Source: Siphonodentalium dalli
Taxonomy: Eukaryota; Mollusca; Scaphopoda; Gadilida; Siphonodentaliidae
Assembly (NCBI GenBank): GCA_032622095.1
Contig: CP136064.1
Span: forward strand, 251,722,484 to 251,786,483
DNA: 64,000 nucleotides
Reading direction: 5' to 3'
Shown here in pieces: positions 46,800-57,739 of this stretch. A program made the position numbers and the translations under genes. Positions within the stretch are counted from its first letter, which is position 1, and each line of letters starts with the position of its first letter. The notes below the pieces were generated by a model. It ran no database searches and was not told the DNA's origin. It was given only the letters and a program-made list of their open reading frames with translations.

Positions 46800-47854
46800 T
46801 CTATTATATATATTTGGAAGATCTGTGTGTGTGTGTGTGTGTGTGTCTGTCTGTCTGTTCGCGATGGACTCGAAAACGACCGAACCGATTTCGATGAAAC
46901 TTGGTATGTGGGGATACTTTCGGCCGTGGAGTGGCATAGGCCTGTTAATTTGCCCGTGCGACGTGACATTGACCTTGAAATCGGGTCGTTTCAAGGTCGA
47001 ACGCCCGAGTATCACGTGATTTCGATGAAAATTAGTGTCTAGGGATATTTTCGTATGGGGAGTGTCGTAAGCATATTCGATTGCCCGTGCGACGTGACTT
47101 TGACCTTGAAATCGGGTCAATTCAAAGTCAAATCGCGAATTTTGATGGGATTTCGACCAAATTTGATACGTGGGGTTACGTTTGTCCACTGAGTGTTTTG
47201 GACGGGTCGAGTCGTGACCCCGACCTGACCTTGACCTTCAAAATGATCAATTCGAGGTCAAATCTGGTAAAACCGGATGGATTTCGAGAACGGCCGAGCC
47301 GATTTCGATGAAACTTGGTATGTGGGGTACTTTCGGCCGGGGAGTGGCACGGGCCTATTAATTTGCCCGTGCGACGTGACCTTGACATTGAGATCGGGCC
47401 ATTTCAAGGTCAAACGCCCGAGTATCACGGGATTTCGATGAAAATTAGTGTCTATGGATACTTTCGTATGGGGAATCTCATAATCCTATTCATTTGCCCG
47501 TGCGACGTGACCTTGACCTTGAAATCGGGTCAATTCAAGGTCGAGTCGCGAATTGTTATGGGATTTCGACGAAATTTTACACATAGGGTTACTTTTGTCC
47601 ACTGAGTGTTTTAGACGGATCAGATCGTGACCCCGCCCTGACCTTGACCTTCAAAATGATCAATTCGAGGTCAAATCGGGTAAAACCGGATGGATTTCGA
47701 CGGGTACTTTTGTCGGGTACTTTTATCCTGGCAGTGTTTTGGACGGGTCAAATCGTGACCCCACCTGACCTTGATCAATTCAAGGTCAAAAATCGCGCAA
47801 TTCGCCGAAAAGCAGAGGGGAAACAGCCCGGACGAAGTCGGGTCCACCAGCTAG
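46800..47854 (+). mobile_element. Non-autonomous Helitron-like element, copy 2, abutting copy 1
   Basis: Starts TCTATTATATATATTTGG at 46800, immediately after the CTAG of copy 1. Ends CCCGGACGAAGTCGGG (47827-47842), TCCACCAG, CTAG (47851-47854), T. A (GT)n/(GTCT)n run follows the start. The body is a 414-bp direct duplication (GATTTCGATGAAACTTGG at 46887 and 47301). Each half has two copies of GCCCGTGCGACGTGAC followed by CTTGACCTTGAAATCGGG, so TGACCTT words recur many times. Short ORFs are repeat artefacts. Confidence 0.7.
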
Positions 47855-50800
47855 TATAATATAAAGAGTGTGCTAATTAAAATTATATATTCCATGGAAG
47901 TATAAAATTTCTGGCATTTCAGAAATGTAAAAACCTAGTTTTAAATGTATTGGTTTCTGACACACCTGCAAGGCCGCCACAATAGTCACGTGTGTACATA
48001 ATTTATATGTTTATTGATGTTACACTTCAGATTCTGTAGCATAAGAGGTTCTGAGTTGTTTTCAGATATATACATCAATTGACATTATCGAGTTGCGCGT
48101 TCAGAGTATATACGAATTTCCCCTCATACAATGTAGCGAGTTCGAGCCGTTTGTAACACTTCAAAAGATTGCTTACACAATACAGGAAAGATTCGTCACC
48201 AAAATAAAATGCTTGTGGTGCTGAGTTCGTGGCTTAGACCTTGTTCGTGGGCAGAATTTACGCTTTCTGTCCATGGTACAAACCCTGGAGAAGTGCGTGT
48301 TGCGTATGCGTGTAAAATTGAATCAAGACGCCCCAATATGGTTATTCCATGTACGTCAGGCAATAGATGGAGAACTTACGTTCGATTCTCTAGATTTATT
48401 TGAGTCGTATCCGGTTTACATATATATCCCGGGAGTCCTGAGACAATCTAATTCGTGAGCAATATCGTCGCTTCCGGTATATAGATGCTCCTATAATAGC
48501 ACACAGGAACCCATTTGGCTGCCTCTGGATAACAAATAAGAGCCTTGCATATTTGCGGTGGCGAGCTTCTGGTAGACTACTTGTATATATATAGAAATGA
48601 TCGCTTTTTTCAGTTTTGTCACAGTTAATTCGCAAGAAAGTAAGGTTATATATGCATATCGTAATTACTCAAGCTAATTTTCTCTCGATATATGTTAATA
48701 TATATACTGTATTAATTTATATCTGCCCACAGTATATTGCATTGTATCTTATCTTTTATTTAATTAATTTCCAACTGTCAATAATCGATTGACTAATGTA
48801 TGTTATCTTTAGATGCTATGTCATATGCATGTAATATGTGTTAATGTGTGAACCAATAACTATATCTATCAACTATCATTTGAGCTAACACTGATACATA
48901 CAATTCAATTCGTTTAATCTTTTTGACCCATAATACATAGGTAGAAACACGCATCATCATTCAGAGGCAATATGTGTCCATATAATGGAAATTATGTTAG
49001 GTCAATTTGGAGAGGCGTCGCGAAAGTGTGGAAATCATTATTTTATCAGTATTGTACTACGCATAGGATATTCCCCGAGCTGTCGGGTATTGATTGTTTA
49101 TTTAACTCAACGTCACAGTTAAGTAGCGATTGCAGAGTAATAATTAACATATATTTACAAAAGGAGGCCACTGTTGTCATCATCATCATGATCATCACCG
49201 TCATCGTCATCATAATCGTCATAATCAGTATCATCATCATCGTCGTCGTCGTGGTCGTCATCATCGTCATCATCCTCTTCGTCAGTCGGTATCACCATGA
49301 TCATCATCGCCACCAGCATCATCGCAATCATCATCATCAAATCAAGTCATCATCATCAATTTTTATTTCGAATTTTCGCATTCGAAAAAATAATTCAACG
49401 AGGCGGAGCCGAGGTATTAGTTGTACGAATACCCGACAGCGAGGGGAATATTTGGCTTAAACCACAGCTATACCTCAAATAAATATACATACCTCGCGTT
49501 CAAAAACACTAGATTTCTGGAAAAATTAAGTGCGATCATGCATGTAGTGCAGTGGACGAGTGTATGTCGCGTCTTGCGCTGCATGTTCATTCATGCAAAC
49601 ATAGACTCAAAACCATTAAACAATTATCCAAAGCTACAACTTTGCCTGACCTGGCCCAGCGATGGCCGTACACAATTTGATACCGTCGTGGGTTGTTCAA
49701 GCCATGCATGATCTCTCACTCAGTCGTTGTTAATCCTGCTTTGAGAATAAATGACGGCCAGTTTAATCAGCTCATTGCGGAGATAACGGAAGGAGTATAT
49801 GCTCTTTTGTGAACGACTGTATATCGCGTCGAAGGTATTTCGTCAGATCGCATTGAGATTAAAGCCATTAAAATCACGTCGATCCTTAAACCGAACATCT
49901 ATACAATCGGGAGAAAACAAAATGTGGGGGCAATTCCATCCTGCAGAACTCAGAACAAAGCTGCATGTGCAAGGCGAGCAAAGTTATATTAAATGACAAA
50001 TCATTTTCAACTCCCATTAATTTTGTAAGAAAATAATTTATGGATTTTGGTACATTATGGCAATCAAAATAGCTTGAACAATATCTGACAAACTAATATA
50101 CGGATTTGTCGTATAGTATACCAATAAAATCAAAGTCAGTCCGGGACAATGTCATAGCGACAGGGTGTATGGTTCTCATGCCCCCTCCCCTAACGAATGT
50201 CATTATTTTAAACAGTTGGAAATATCATGTCTGATACTTCACGCCATGCACCAATAGGTTGACATTGTTTTGTCAACAAATGTGTAGTGGGAGAATAGTT
50301 CCTTTTAGACCAAAGTCTGATATTTCCCCAATATTTGAACAATTTATGTTAGGACTGACATCGCCATCAGTTGGACAAGTTCCATACATCTATATAGGGG
50401 TTAATTTATCATATCGAAAATGTGTGGTACTAGTTGGACAATTTCGGCTCACGGAGGCGGGTGGTGTCAAATGAAATTGAGACTCGTTCAAGGGGTGTGG
50501 TAGTTGAAAATTATAAGTTGGACACCACTCAAACTGCGTCACTGAAACCACATAAATCAATCAGCTGTTATCAGCTTCCCACCCACGAGTGAAACACTCG
50601 CTTTTTATAGTTACCATGTATAGTAAATATACATGTCTTGATATATGTAATTTGCATGATAACTGATATTTGACCCAATTGTTGACCATAACACAGGAAC
50701 GGCAATGGCGACTAATGTTGTCCTATATAGAGATCCGAGCACGGGGTGGAGACCCCAAGTTTTTGCTAGGAATTTAAGTGTGCAACATTCCTCATATTTT

Positions 50801-51456
50801 GTAGAGTCTATGCAAAATGTTCACTATATTTCCGACTGTTGGAAAGCGTTATGAACCAGTAACTAGAAAATTATCCAACCTAATAGGGTGATGCAAATGA
50901 AATTTGCCGAGTTTGTGTGGGTGGGTGGGGGACTGGGGGTGTCAGTGAGACGTCCAAGTTCGCAAAAATTCCATTTGTACCCCCACCCTCTGCAAGTTCA
51001 AATGGTACCTCAAGCTTCAAGCTTTCCAACTGTTGGAAAACTACAACCAAACACGCCCCTAATTACTACGACCCATGTAGCATAATATTATTATACCAAC
51101 AATTTCAACCTACATTTGGTGTGACATTTCCAGCTGAAGCATGGAATTTCCAACTTCTCAAAATCTTGACAAAAGTTGGGGGCCCCGGGTGAGACAAGTA
51201 CCTTCGGATATTAGCTGTGAATAAGTTCAAACCACACGCCAGCAGACCCAGTGTGATAACTAGATGGAAACGGTTAACATTATACTTCAATTATCAATAC
51301 AATAGAAAGGCACCGTGAAACCATTTCCGATTTGTTATTCCTTATACACTATACTGCTTGGTTATGTAAATACCAATGTCAAGGTCGGCTTGATAACGGC
51401 GCCTAATTTAAGTGTGAGATTTACAGATTCATTCCAAATTTACATGTTCTCCTTAA
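47855..51456. other. No recognised gene; scattered low-grade repeats
   Basis: 49062-49100 (ATATTCCCCGAGCTGTCGGG) and 49422-49462 (CCCGACAGCGAGGGGAATAT) are inverted relatives about 330 bp apart, possibly the ends of a small element. 50880-51190 holds the R4 text (CTTTCCAACTGTTGGAAAAC, TTTGGTGTGACATTTCCA). ORFs of up to 96 codons carry no motif. Confidence 0.45.
49175..49350. repeat. (ATC)n/(GTC)n imperfect microsatellite
   Basis: CATCATCATGATCATCACCG-type text with CGTCGTCGTCG and CATCATCG runs. It keeps several frames open on both strands (poly-Met/Asp or poly-Ile), none of them real. Confidence 0.9.
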
Positions 51457-51828
51457 CCCTTTACCCAACAGAACGGCCCTGTGCCAATGCATTCTCTTAT
51501 ATATGCGAGTCGACCATAGGTCGCCTCGCATATATAAGAGAATGCATTGGCTTAACACATTAAAAATTATAAAATTGTTAAAGAATGTAAGAAAAAATGG
51601 TAAAAAGTGTTTTTAGGCCAATGCATTCTCTTATATATGCGAGGCGACCTATGGTCGACTCGCATATATAAGAGAATGCATTGGCACAGGGCATAACTGT
51701 AACCATCACAATGTGGTCAAGGAGCCGGTTCCAATGATATCCATATTTGTATGGTTCTATTGAGACAGACCGAAGATATTTTAGGCTGTTGAAGCTTTAT
51801 TTGGCCGGTTTTGGCCGGTTTGTTGGGT
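51457..51828. mobile_element. TTAA MITE, CCCTTTACCCAACA type, right terminus lost
   Basis: TTAA at 51453-51456, then the same two-hairpin structure as 19811-20193. The right end stops at TGTTGGGT, lacking the AAAGGG and TTAA, and runs straight into repeat R2 at 51829. Confidence 0.9.
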
Positions 51829-52183
51829 GTGAAACATAGAGTGAGCTAAGCGAAATGGAGAATACTCTTGCACAAAGTCATTATTGTTCCGAATATTATA
51901 ACCAAAATTGACAACACACATACATGTACACCGTCATTCTTATATATTAGTTGAATTCCGTGACTCCATGGCAATCTCAGTTTTGTCAGTTTATCACCTA
52001 TCACCGATAGTTGCGTCCCGAATCGAGAAGTAAATATTTACAATTGAGCGTAGTTCAGACGATGTTTTATATGGTCGATTTGTTTGAGATTTTCTGCGAT
52101 GTTAGTAAAATGCTACATTCCTCCGGTTGGCAAACTAACTTATCGGTTTCACGCACTCAAACAAGGCTATAATATGCCTTTAA
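51829..52183 (+). repeat. Dispersed repeat R2, copy 3
   Basis: Aligns with 20484-20853 and 31088-31465 from GTGAAAC onward, including GTAAATATTTACAATTGAGC and the ATAATATG end. It abuts the truncated MITE exactly. Confidence 0.75.
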
Positions 52184-52235
52184 CTTTATTTTAAAGAAGA
52201 ATTCCATAAAATGACATCGGGGTCTAGATATTTAA

Positions 52236-52697
52236 ATGAAACATAGAACAATGCCCGCATTTACCCAACCGCCTTATGCACTCGATAAAAGAACAAAGGG
52301 AAAATTGAATAATAAATCATACAACGCAGTTACCGAGGGAATTCAGCATGAGAAAGAAGTTCAAGAAATTATAACGGTCAGTGGAAATAGTGTGAATGAA
52401 TTCGTCGATACGCCAGTGGTATATGGTTGTCGCCACCGTACCTATGCCGTGCATCAAATGGAATAGATCGATGGGAGTAGCTTCAATCGACTGCTAATAC
52501 GTCCACCTCCTATGACTGGAGGCCGATGGTACAATCAGCCCGAGAGTATTGGCTCGACATCGCACAAGACACTCCCATCGTGTTTTATGTATGCCAGGAA
52601 GAACACTCCCTCTTTTGACTCGTATGCGACAGTCGCGTAGAACGTCGATTCACTGTCGTATACGGATGGCTCAGCTGAGAATGTCGCCCACACATGA
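52236..52697 (+). pseudogene. Possible decayed coding stretch upstream of the transporter
   Basis: One frame runs 153 codons from ATG 52236 to TGA 52695-52697 with only two internal stops, both TAG (52464-52466, 52638-52640). The first part (76 codons) contains AFTQPPYALDKRTKG and VVYGCRHRTYAVHQME. The second contains RPPPMTGGRWYNQPES. I do not recognise a family. It could be a pseudogene, unrecognised exons, or chance. It is on the same strand as the SLC46 gene and about 100 bp upstream, but no splice signals link them convincingly. Confidence 0.2.
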
Positions 52698-52792
52698 AAG
52701 TACTATCTATAAAGGACACGTTTCGACGGAAGATATGTTCTTTGATGGCGTATAAACCTTATAATTGTTAAATATATACGAGGTGCTACAGA

Positions 52793-54337
52793 ATGGTTTC
52801 GGTGAGTAACTGGCGGAAGTTTTTCCCGTCTTTCAAAGGGTTCAACGAAATATTCCGAAGTTGGGAGGTGTATTTCGTTTTTCTGCTGTATAATACTGCG
52901 GAAGCTGTTCTGGATGCCGTCCTAAGACCACACCTTGTTAACATTGTTTGTAATTACGTACATTCTGACAACTTATGGATATGTAAACGGATACGTCATC
53001 ACAATTTACTCAACAACGAAGTCCAAACCACCACAACTAATTTTTTCATCTACAATAAGATCTTGACAAATGTTCCTGCGCTTTTTCTTGGACTCCTGTG
53101 TGGTGCCTGGAGCGACCGATTCGGCAGGAAACTTCCTATTGTAATGCCGAGTCTCGGGACAACGTTCGCTGTTCTGTTTTACATGGCTGCAAACATGTCG
53201 CCCGAAACTGGAGTATCCTTCTTTTTGTGTGGATCTGCACTGCAAGGTCTCTTCGGAAGAACACCGGTCATCTACATGGCGGTTCAAAGTTACATAGTAG
53301 ACATAACCAAAGAAGAGAAACGTACAAATAGATTAGGCATCTTAGCGGCGATGCAGTTCTTCGGAATGTTTCTTGGCTCGTTGATAGCTGGCGTTCTTGA
53401 AGACGAGACAAACGTCCAAATAACCTTCTGCATGGTGAGCCTCCTACACGCATTGGTTGTACTAGTTGTTGTATTCGGTTTACGCGAGAGCGTGCCGAAT
53501 ACTGAAACTACCCAAGTCAGCTGTTCGGCACTTTTCCAGGTCAGAAATATGAAAGATTCGCTGCATGTTCTGTACAGGGAAAGAACTGGCACGAAGAGGC
53601 GCGGTATTGTGATCTTGTTCGGGATTTTGTTAGTGCATCAAGTATGTAGGACGGGCCTACTAGACGTTACAGTTCTATTCATAGACCGTCCACCCCTAAG
53701 CTGGCCTAAATCTTGGTTTGGGTACCTTTCCGCAGTAGATAATGCCGGAATGGGCTTGTTCCTGTTGGTTGTACTTCCCATCCTCTCTAAGCTGTTCAAA
53801 CTGTCCGATGTTTGGATAAGCATATTGGGATTAGTATGTGGAAGTCTGCGACTTGTTCTCATGGCGTGGAGTTCTCACACATGGATGGTGTGTATTGCAG
53901 TAATACTCGGCTGCGGTGCTGGACTTATTAACTCACCGCTACGAAGTCTTCTGAGTAAACTCGTTGACGAAGACGAGATAGGAAAAATGTTTTCTGTTCT
54001 AGGTAGCGGAGAGACTGTAGCCAAGTTTTTTGGACTTCTGTTGACGGCACTATATGGCGCCACAGTTGACTTCTTTGCAGGTTTGCCGTTCTTGATAGCA
54101 GCTGTATTGTATGTAATTATAGTCGTAGTCCTAATAACGAAGCGTGGTCACATAAGCGCACCAGAGAAAACAGGCGAACAGCTTGACCAAACTGCGGACA
54201 GAAATTTAGAAATGGACAAGTTCGACAAAGTGCCCTGTGATAGTCTGACTGAAGTGAACAATCATTGTCAGAATGGACGCATATTACAACACGACGCCAA
54301 TCCAGTAAATTATAGTACAATGGACGAACTGGATTGA
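52793..54337 (+). CDS. SLC46-family (proton-coupled folate transporter-like) MFS transporter
   Basis: An intact single-exon frame of 514 codons. The ATG has A at -3 and G at +4, and TATAAA lies at 52751-52756. Twelve hydrophobic segments fit the MFS fold: about residues 25-50, 84-106, 113-134, 138-160, 171-195, 198-220, then a cytosolic loop, 261-285, 300-323, 328-348, 353-378, 399-422 and 427-448. The TM2-TM3 loop has GAWSDRFGRK (104-113), the SLC46/MFS D-x-x-G-R-(R/K) signature, in which Asp and Arg are important in human PCFT. PLRSLLSKLVDEDEIGKMFS (382-401) fits the family pattern around TM10-11. Cys53 and Cys64 lie in the first outside loop. The ~65-residue C-terminal tail is polar. SLC46 members import folates or related solutes with protons at the plasma or lysosomal membrane; the substrate here is unknown. 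Lack of introns could mean a natural single-exon paralog or a retrocopy. It is flanked by repeats on both sides and no poly(A) signal AATAAA is obvious nearby. Confidence 0.88.
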   Translation: MVSVSNWRKFFPSFKGFNEIFRSWEVYFVFLLYNTAEAVLDAVLRPHLVNIVCNYVHSDNLWICKRIRHHNLLNNEVQTTTTNFFIYNKILTNVPALFLGLLCGAWSDRFGRKLPIVMPSLGTTFAVLFYMAANMSPETGVSFFLCGSALQGLFGRTPVIYMAVQSYIVDITKEEKRTNRLGILAAMQFFGMFLGSLIAGVLEDETNVQITFCMVSLLHALVVLVVVFGLRESVPNTETTQVSCSALFQVRNMKDSLHVLYRERTGTKRRGIVILFGILLVHQVCRTGLLDVTVLFIDRPPLSWPKSWFGYLSAVDNAGMGLFLLVVLPILSKLFKLSDVWISILGLVCGSLRLVLMAWSSHTWMVCIAVILGCGAGLINSPLRSLLSKLVDEDEIGKMFSVLGSGETVAKFFGLLLTALYGATVDFFAGLPFLIAAVLYVIIVVVLITKRGHISAPEKTGEQLDQTADRNLEMDKFDKVPCDSLTEVNNHCQNGRILQHDANPVNYSTMDELD

Positions 54338-54906
54338 GTGGTAGGTTTTTAAACCATATTTTGCTGTCATAAGATGTGTTATTCCGCATAGGAAGATAGT
54401 AAGTATAGTGCGCTATACGAGAAAAAGACAGAAATTTGTTAAATGCGGTCAACTAATATATCGCAAAATCTGCAATGCCCAGTGACGTTCTTTTGTCTTT
54501 GTGTAAGGTTCATAAAAGTTGATAAATAGCATCCCTGGAAATGGTATGTCGTGTGGGTTAGAACATTATTCCGAAGGTTCACTATTCCAAAGACCATTAG
54601 TCCGAAATTCCATTATATTCAAAGGTTCGATCATTATTCCCAAAATTGTATCGCCCTAACTATTTTGGTGCCGATCGAGTAAGTGATTGATTTTTGCAGC
54701 TATGACGGTTTTTTGGTCCGATGTGAATTTCACAAATTGACCAAATTACCGAGGATCTCTGCATCCTGAGAACATTCGACCATAACTTATTCGGCCTTCA
54801 TAACTGATTAGACCATGACTGATTCGGCCTTCCCAGTCGGCCTTTTTTTGACAATCCGGGGTCTCCACCACCACAACCCCTCAAATATTTCGCCCGATAA
54901 CATTAG
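54338..54906. other. Downstream of transporter; no recognised feature
   Basis: Probably holds the 3' UTR of the SLC46 gene, but no AATAAA was seen. GATAAA near 54518 is a weak variant. The CCATAACTTATTCGGCCTTC / GACCATGACTGATTCGGCC text near 54779-54835 is a small local duplication. Confidence 0.4.
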
Positions 54907-55065
54907 CCCTTTCATGACTGGAGCTTTCTGAAATTTTGCAAATACCCTGTGCCATTGCATTCTTTGATATATGGGAGTCTCCCTATGGGAGACTCGCATA
55001 TATAAGAGAATGCACTGGCACAGGATCTCTAATGTTGCACCTGCGCAGCTCCCATCATGAAGGGG
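54907..55065. mobile_element. TTAA-type MITE, CCCTTTCATGACTGG type, short copy
   Basis: Left CCCTTTCATGACTGGAGC after TTAG (54903-54906, a decayed TTAA) and right GCTCCCATCATGAAGGGG before TTAA (55066-55069). It holds a single core hairpin (GGGAGTCTCCCTATGGGAGA, AGAGAATGCACTGGCACAGG) instead of two. Confidence 0.8.
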
Positions 55066-55069
55066 TTAA

Positions 55070-55702
55070 GAGAACTGCCCTGCGTCAAGTTTTTGTCGAG
55101 AGTTTCTTAGTTGAATTTCGATTACGTATTGCATATTTAAGATACGTGTAACTGTATGAGAATGTGGAATGAATGTGAACGACGGGATTACTCTGCACAC
55201 ATGGACGAACTCTCGTTCAATGAAGTGGGCAACCATTCCCAGAAAACGAACGACAATTCGGGGTGCTTTCAAAATAACGAACATTCAGAACGACGAACTT
55301 TTGATATCATGGTGGTACGGAATAATGAACCATACGGATCCCATTTTCTTATTCTGTTTATGTTGGACGGCTCAACACGAAATACATAAGCGCGCAGTGG
55401 AAGTAACGTAGTATTAGCAGTTGTGACTGCTCGCCCCTCCCAAATCATGTGGTACTGTGTAAATTGACAGCTATCGCACAATGAACTACTAAGAATTGCG
55501 AAAAGGGTACTACATCACTAGAAGTTATGTGTGTTCTATCAGTTGTCGTTTTGCCATAATAGAGACCTTTCGCAAAAATAACTATTACGATTACGGATAG
55601 GACATATATTGTCCTAGAAAGGTTGACACAATCACAATTTATATACGATGGCTAATTGATGAGACGGCAGCATATGTCCCACTTTATTCAGTTACACATA
55701 TA
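55070..55702. other. No recognised gene
   Basis: 55557-55610 (AGAGACCTTTCGCAAAAATA) is similar, inverted, to 56845-56890. Otherwise unremarkable. Confidence 0.4.
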
Positions 55703-55917
55703 CAGTAATGCCCTAAGTAATCGACTCCTTTAACCACAGCAGAATTATGGGTAACTTTTCAGGATTTAGTCGGAAATATGGTTTGTTGACATTAATCGGA
55801 AAGCTCTCGGCGAGAGCTTTCCGTTGAATGGCAACAAGCCATATTTCCGACTAAATCCTGAAAAGTTACCCATAATTCTGCTGTGGTTAAAGGAGTCGAT
55901 TACTTAGGGCATTACTG
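55703..55917. mobile_element. TA-flanked palindromic MITE (mariner/Tc1-like), copy 3
   Basis: Ends CAGTAATGCCCTAAGTAATC and GATTACTTAGGGCATTACTG between TA dinucleotides. The arms are nearly perfect. The centre is GGAAAGCTCTCGGCGAGAGC. Confidence 0.9.
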
Positions 55918-55974
55918 TATTTGAAAGAGACACACATTACTTTTGATAATAAAGATACTTTTCAGAGAGGATGA

Positions 55975-56058
55975 GGCATAAGAAGAATGAGATCCCCAGA
56001 AGATGAATTTAGTGATGTTAAATTCATCCTCTGGGGACCTCATTCTGCAAATGTCCGG
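55975..56058. repeat. Element C, fragment (one hairpin)
   Basis: AGAATGAGATCCCCAGAAGA ... TCCTCTGGGGACCTCATTCT with a short AATTTAGTGATGTTAAATT centre. It corresponds to the right-hand hairpin of the 40623-40873 copy. Confidence 0.75.
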
Positions 56059-56101
56059 CACCATATTTCCAGATCCCATGTTCTTATCGGTGTGTAATAC
56101 A

Positions 56102-56632
56102 CAGGGTCCGCACTGGACCGAAATTTACTTTTGCCAAATAATTTGCCAAATGAAAATATTTTTTGCCAAATTCTATCATAATTTGGCAAATGTGATCCCC
56201 GATAGTATCATTTACCAGTTAGTTAATACTTATACGTGCATCTCTATTGTAGTTTATCATACAACAAAAAGTCAATCACCGAACAATAAAATGGTAGAAG
56301 GGAACATTGCAAGAGGCGATTAGCTATGTAAACACCACCATCACACTAAATATAGGTATATATAGGTAATCCCTCCACCCATCGATAATAATGTTACCAG
56401 ATTAACTGCCTCTTAACGGAGGTGTTAAATTTTCCGAAACCATATAAAACACCACTAACATAATTATATTGTAATAGTTTCCTAAAATGAGTGGTATTGA
56501 TTGACCGATATTTTTCAACTTTATTGAGGAATTAAAAAGTGACTTGCCAAAACTTTTGCCAAATTTAAATATTTTTTGCCAAATGTGAATTATTTTTGCC
56601 ATTGGCAAATTTGGCTGGCAGCGCGAACCCTG
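56102..56632. mobile_element. TIR element flanked by a 28-bp direct repeat
   Basis: Ends CAGGGTCCGCACTGG and CAGCGCGAACCCTG are inverted repeats with a few differences. The subterminal regions are full of TTTGCCAAAT / ATTTGGCAAA in opposite orientations. A CAGGGT(T/C)CGC start is hAT-like, but the flanks are not an 8-bp duplication. TCCCATGTTCTTATC...TATTACA-type text of 28 bp stands on both sides (56074-56101, 56633-56660, two mismatches). No transposase. Confidence 0.65.
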
Positions 56633-56995
56633 TCCCATGTTCTTATCCGTGTGTATTACACCACACGGATAATGTTAGAGCGTCCCCAAGAAGGACCGGT
56701 GCACTGGCACATTCTGGTCACATTCACATAATTAAACTGCGTGGGGTATATTTCATCTCACATAAGAACCCCCGTGGGTAAAGATCGAAGTTTGGCCGTA
56801 TACTGGCATGATATTTTCATATCCATAATCGTATTCGTGATTTTGAGAAAGGTCTCTGATTATCCGTAGTTACGATTACGATTTCAAGAAGCCAAGCATG
56901 TGCACGCGATCTTTGCGTGTACTTATAGAACCTATCACTGGCTCTTATACGATAATAACATAATTACGTACAAACTAAACACAGCAAACATAATC

Positions 56996-57160
56996 CTATC
57001 ACCTTACTGCGAGTGGCAAGAAGTTTGAACAGCACTATTTTCTCACAAAGGGACCCGTAGTCGTCAATTCTGCGAAAAGGTTTTTGGACCGTACGAAAAA
57101 TCTACGAATATTATAAGTTATTCGTAATTCTTATCAATAGTAATTCATTGTGCGACCGGG
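56996..57160 (+). repeat. Dispersed repeat R6, copy 2
   Basis: Matches 1591-1750 along its length (CTGCGAGTGGCAAGAAG, TTTGAACAGC, TCTTATCAATAG). Confidence 0.6.
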
Positions 57161-57739
57161 GATAAATGAATGGCTTCACTTTTTATTACATGCCGTTGTT
57201 GTATTCTAAGTAAATTGACTGTTTCCAGTTTGTGAGATAACTTTCGTGTGTTCTTGTGAGATCATTGATTCCCCGTTGAGACACGCGGCGTTATTAATTT
57301 GCTAAAAAAAAAAGACTAAACGAATCTTCAGCAGTTCGTTATGTCAAAATCGTTGAAAGCGAGTTTCGATCGAAAGACCTCAGACTAATATGACTTTCGT
57401 TTGTTTTGAGGCATGTAATAAGCATAGCGCACAACTAATATTGGTTCTGTTTAGCTAGCAGGGGACATACCAATGATACGTAGTGTTATAATGTTTACAT
57501 TACACAGCGCCAATCGGTATTAACTGTTACAGATTAATGGTTGAAGTTTATCCACACACAGTCAGAGAGTGAAAGTGAGAGAGGGAATTACTGTTGCGTT
57601 AACTTTTGCTTGGCCAAATCTTTCAGAATGGTGTAAAAAGACGTTTATCGTATCCACAGTTCATGCACAGCTGTTCGAGTTACATTGATATGAACAGCAT
57701 CGGCCATCTGTAAGCTACATGCAGTTAATCGTTTTTTGA
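57161..57739. other. No recognised feature
   Basis: AT-rich sequence without ORFs of note. Confidence 0.4.

Noticed and set aside
46560..47605. ORFs of up to 209 codons with PISMKLGMWGYFRP-type text on both strands
   Set aside because: They track the direct duplications in the Helitron-like elements; no helicase or Rep motifs.
49046..49482. Poly-Ile, poly-Met and poly-Asp ORFs
   Set aside because: Translated ATC/GTC microsatellite.
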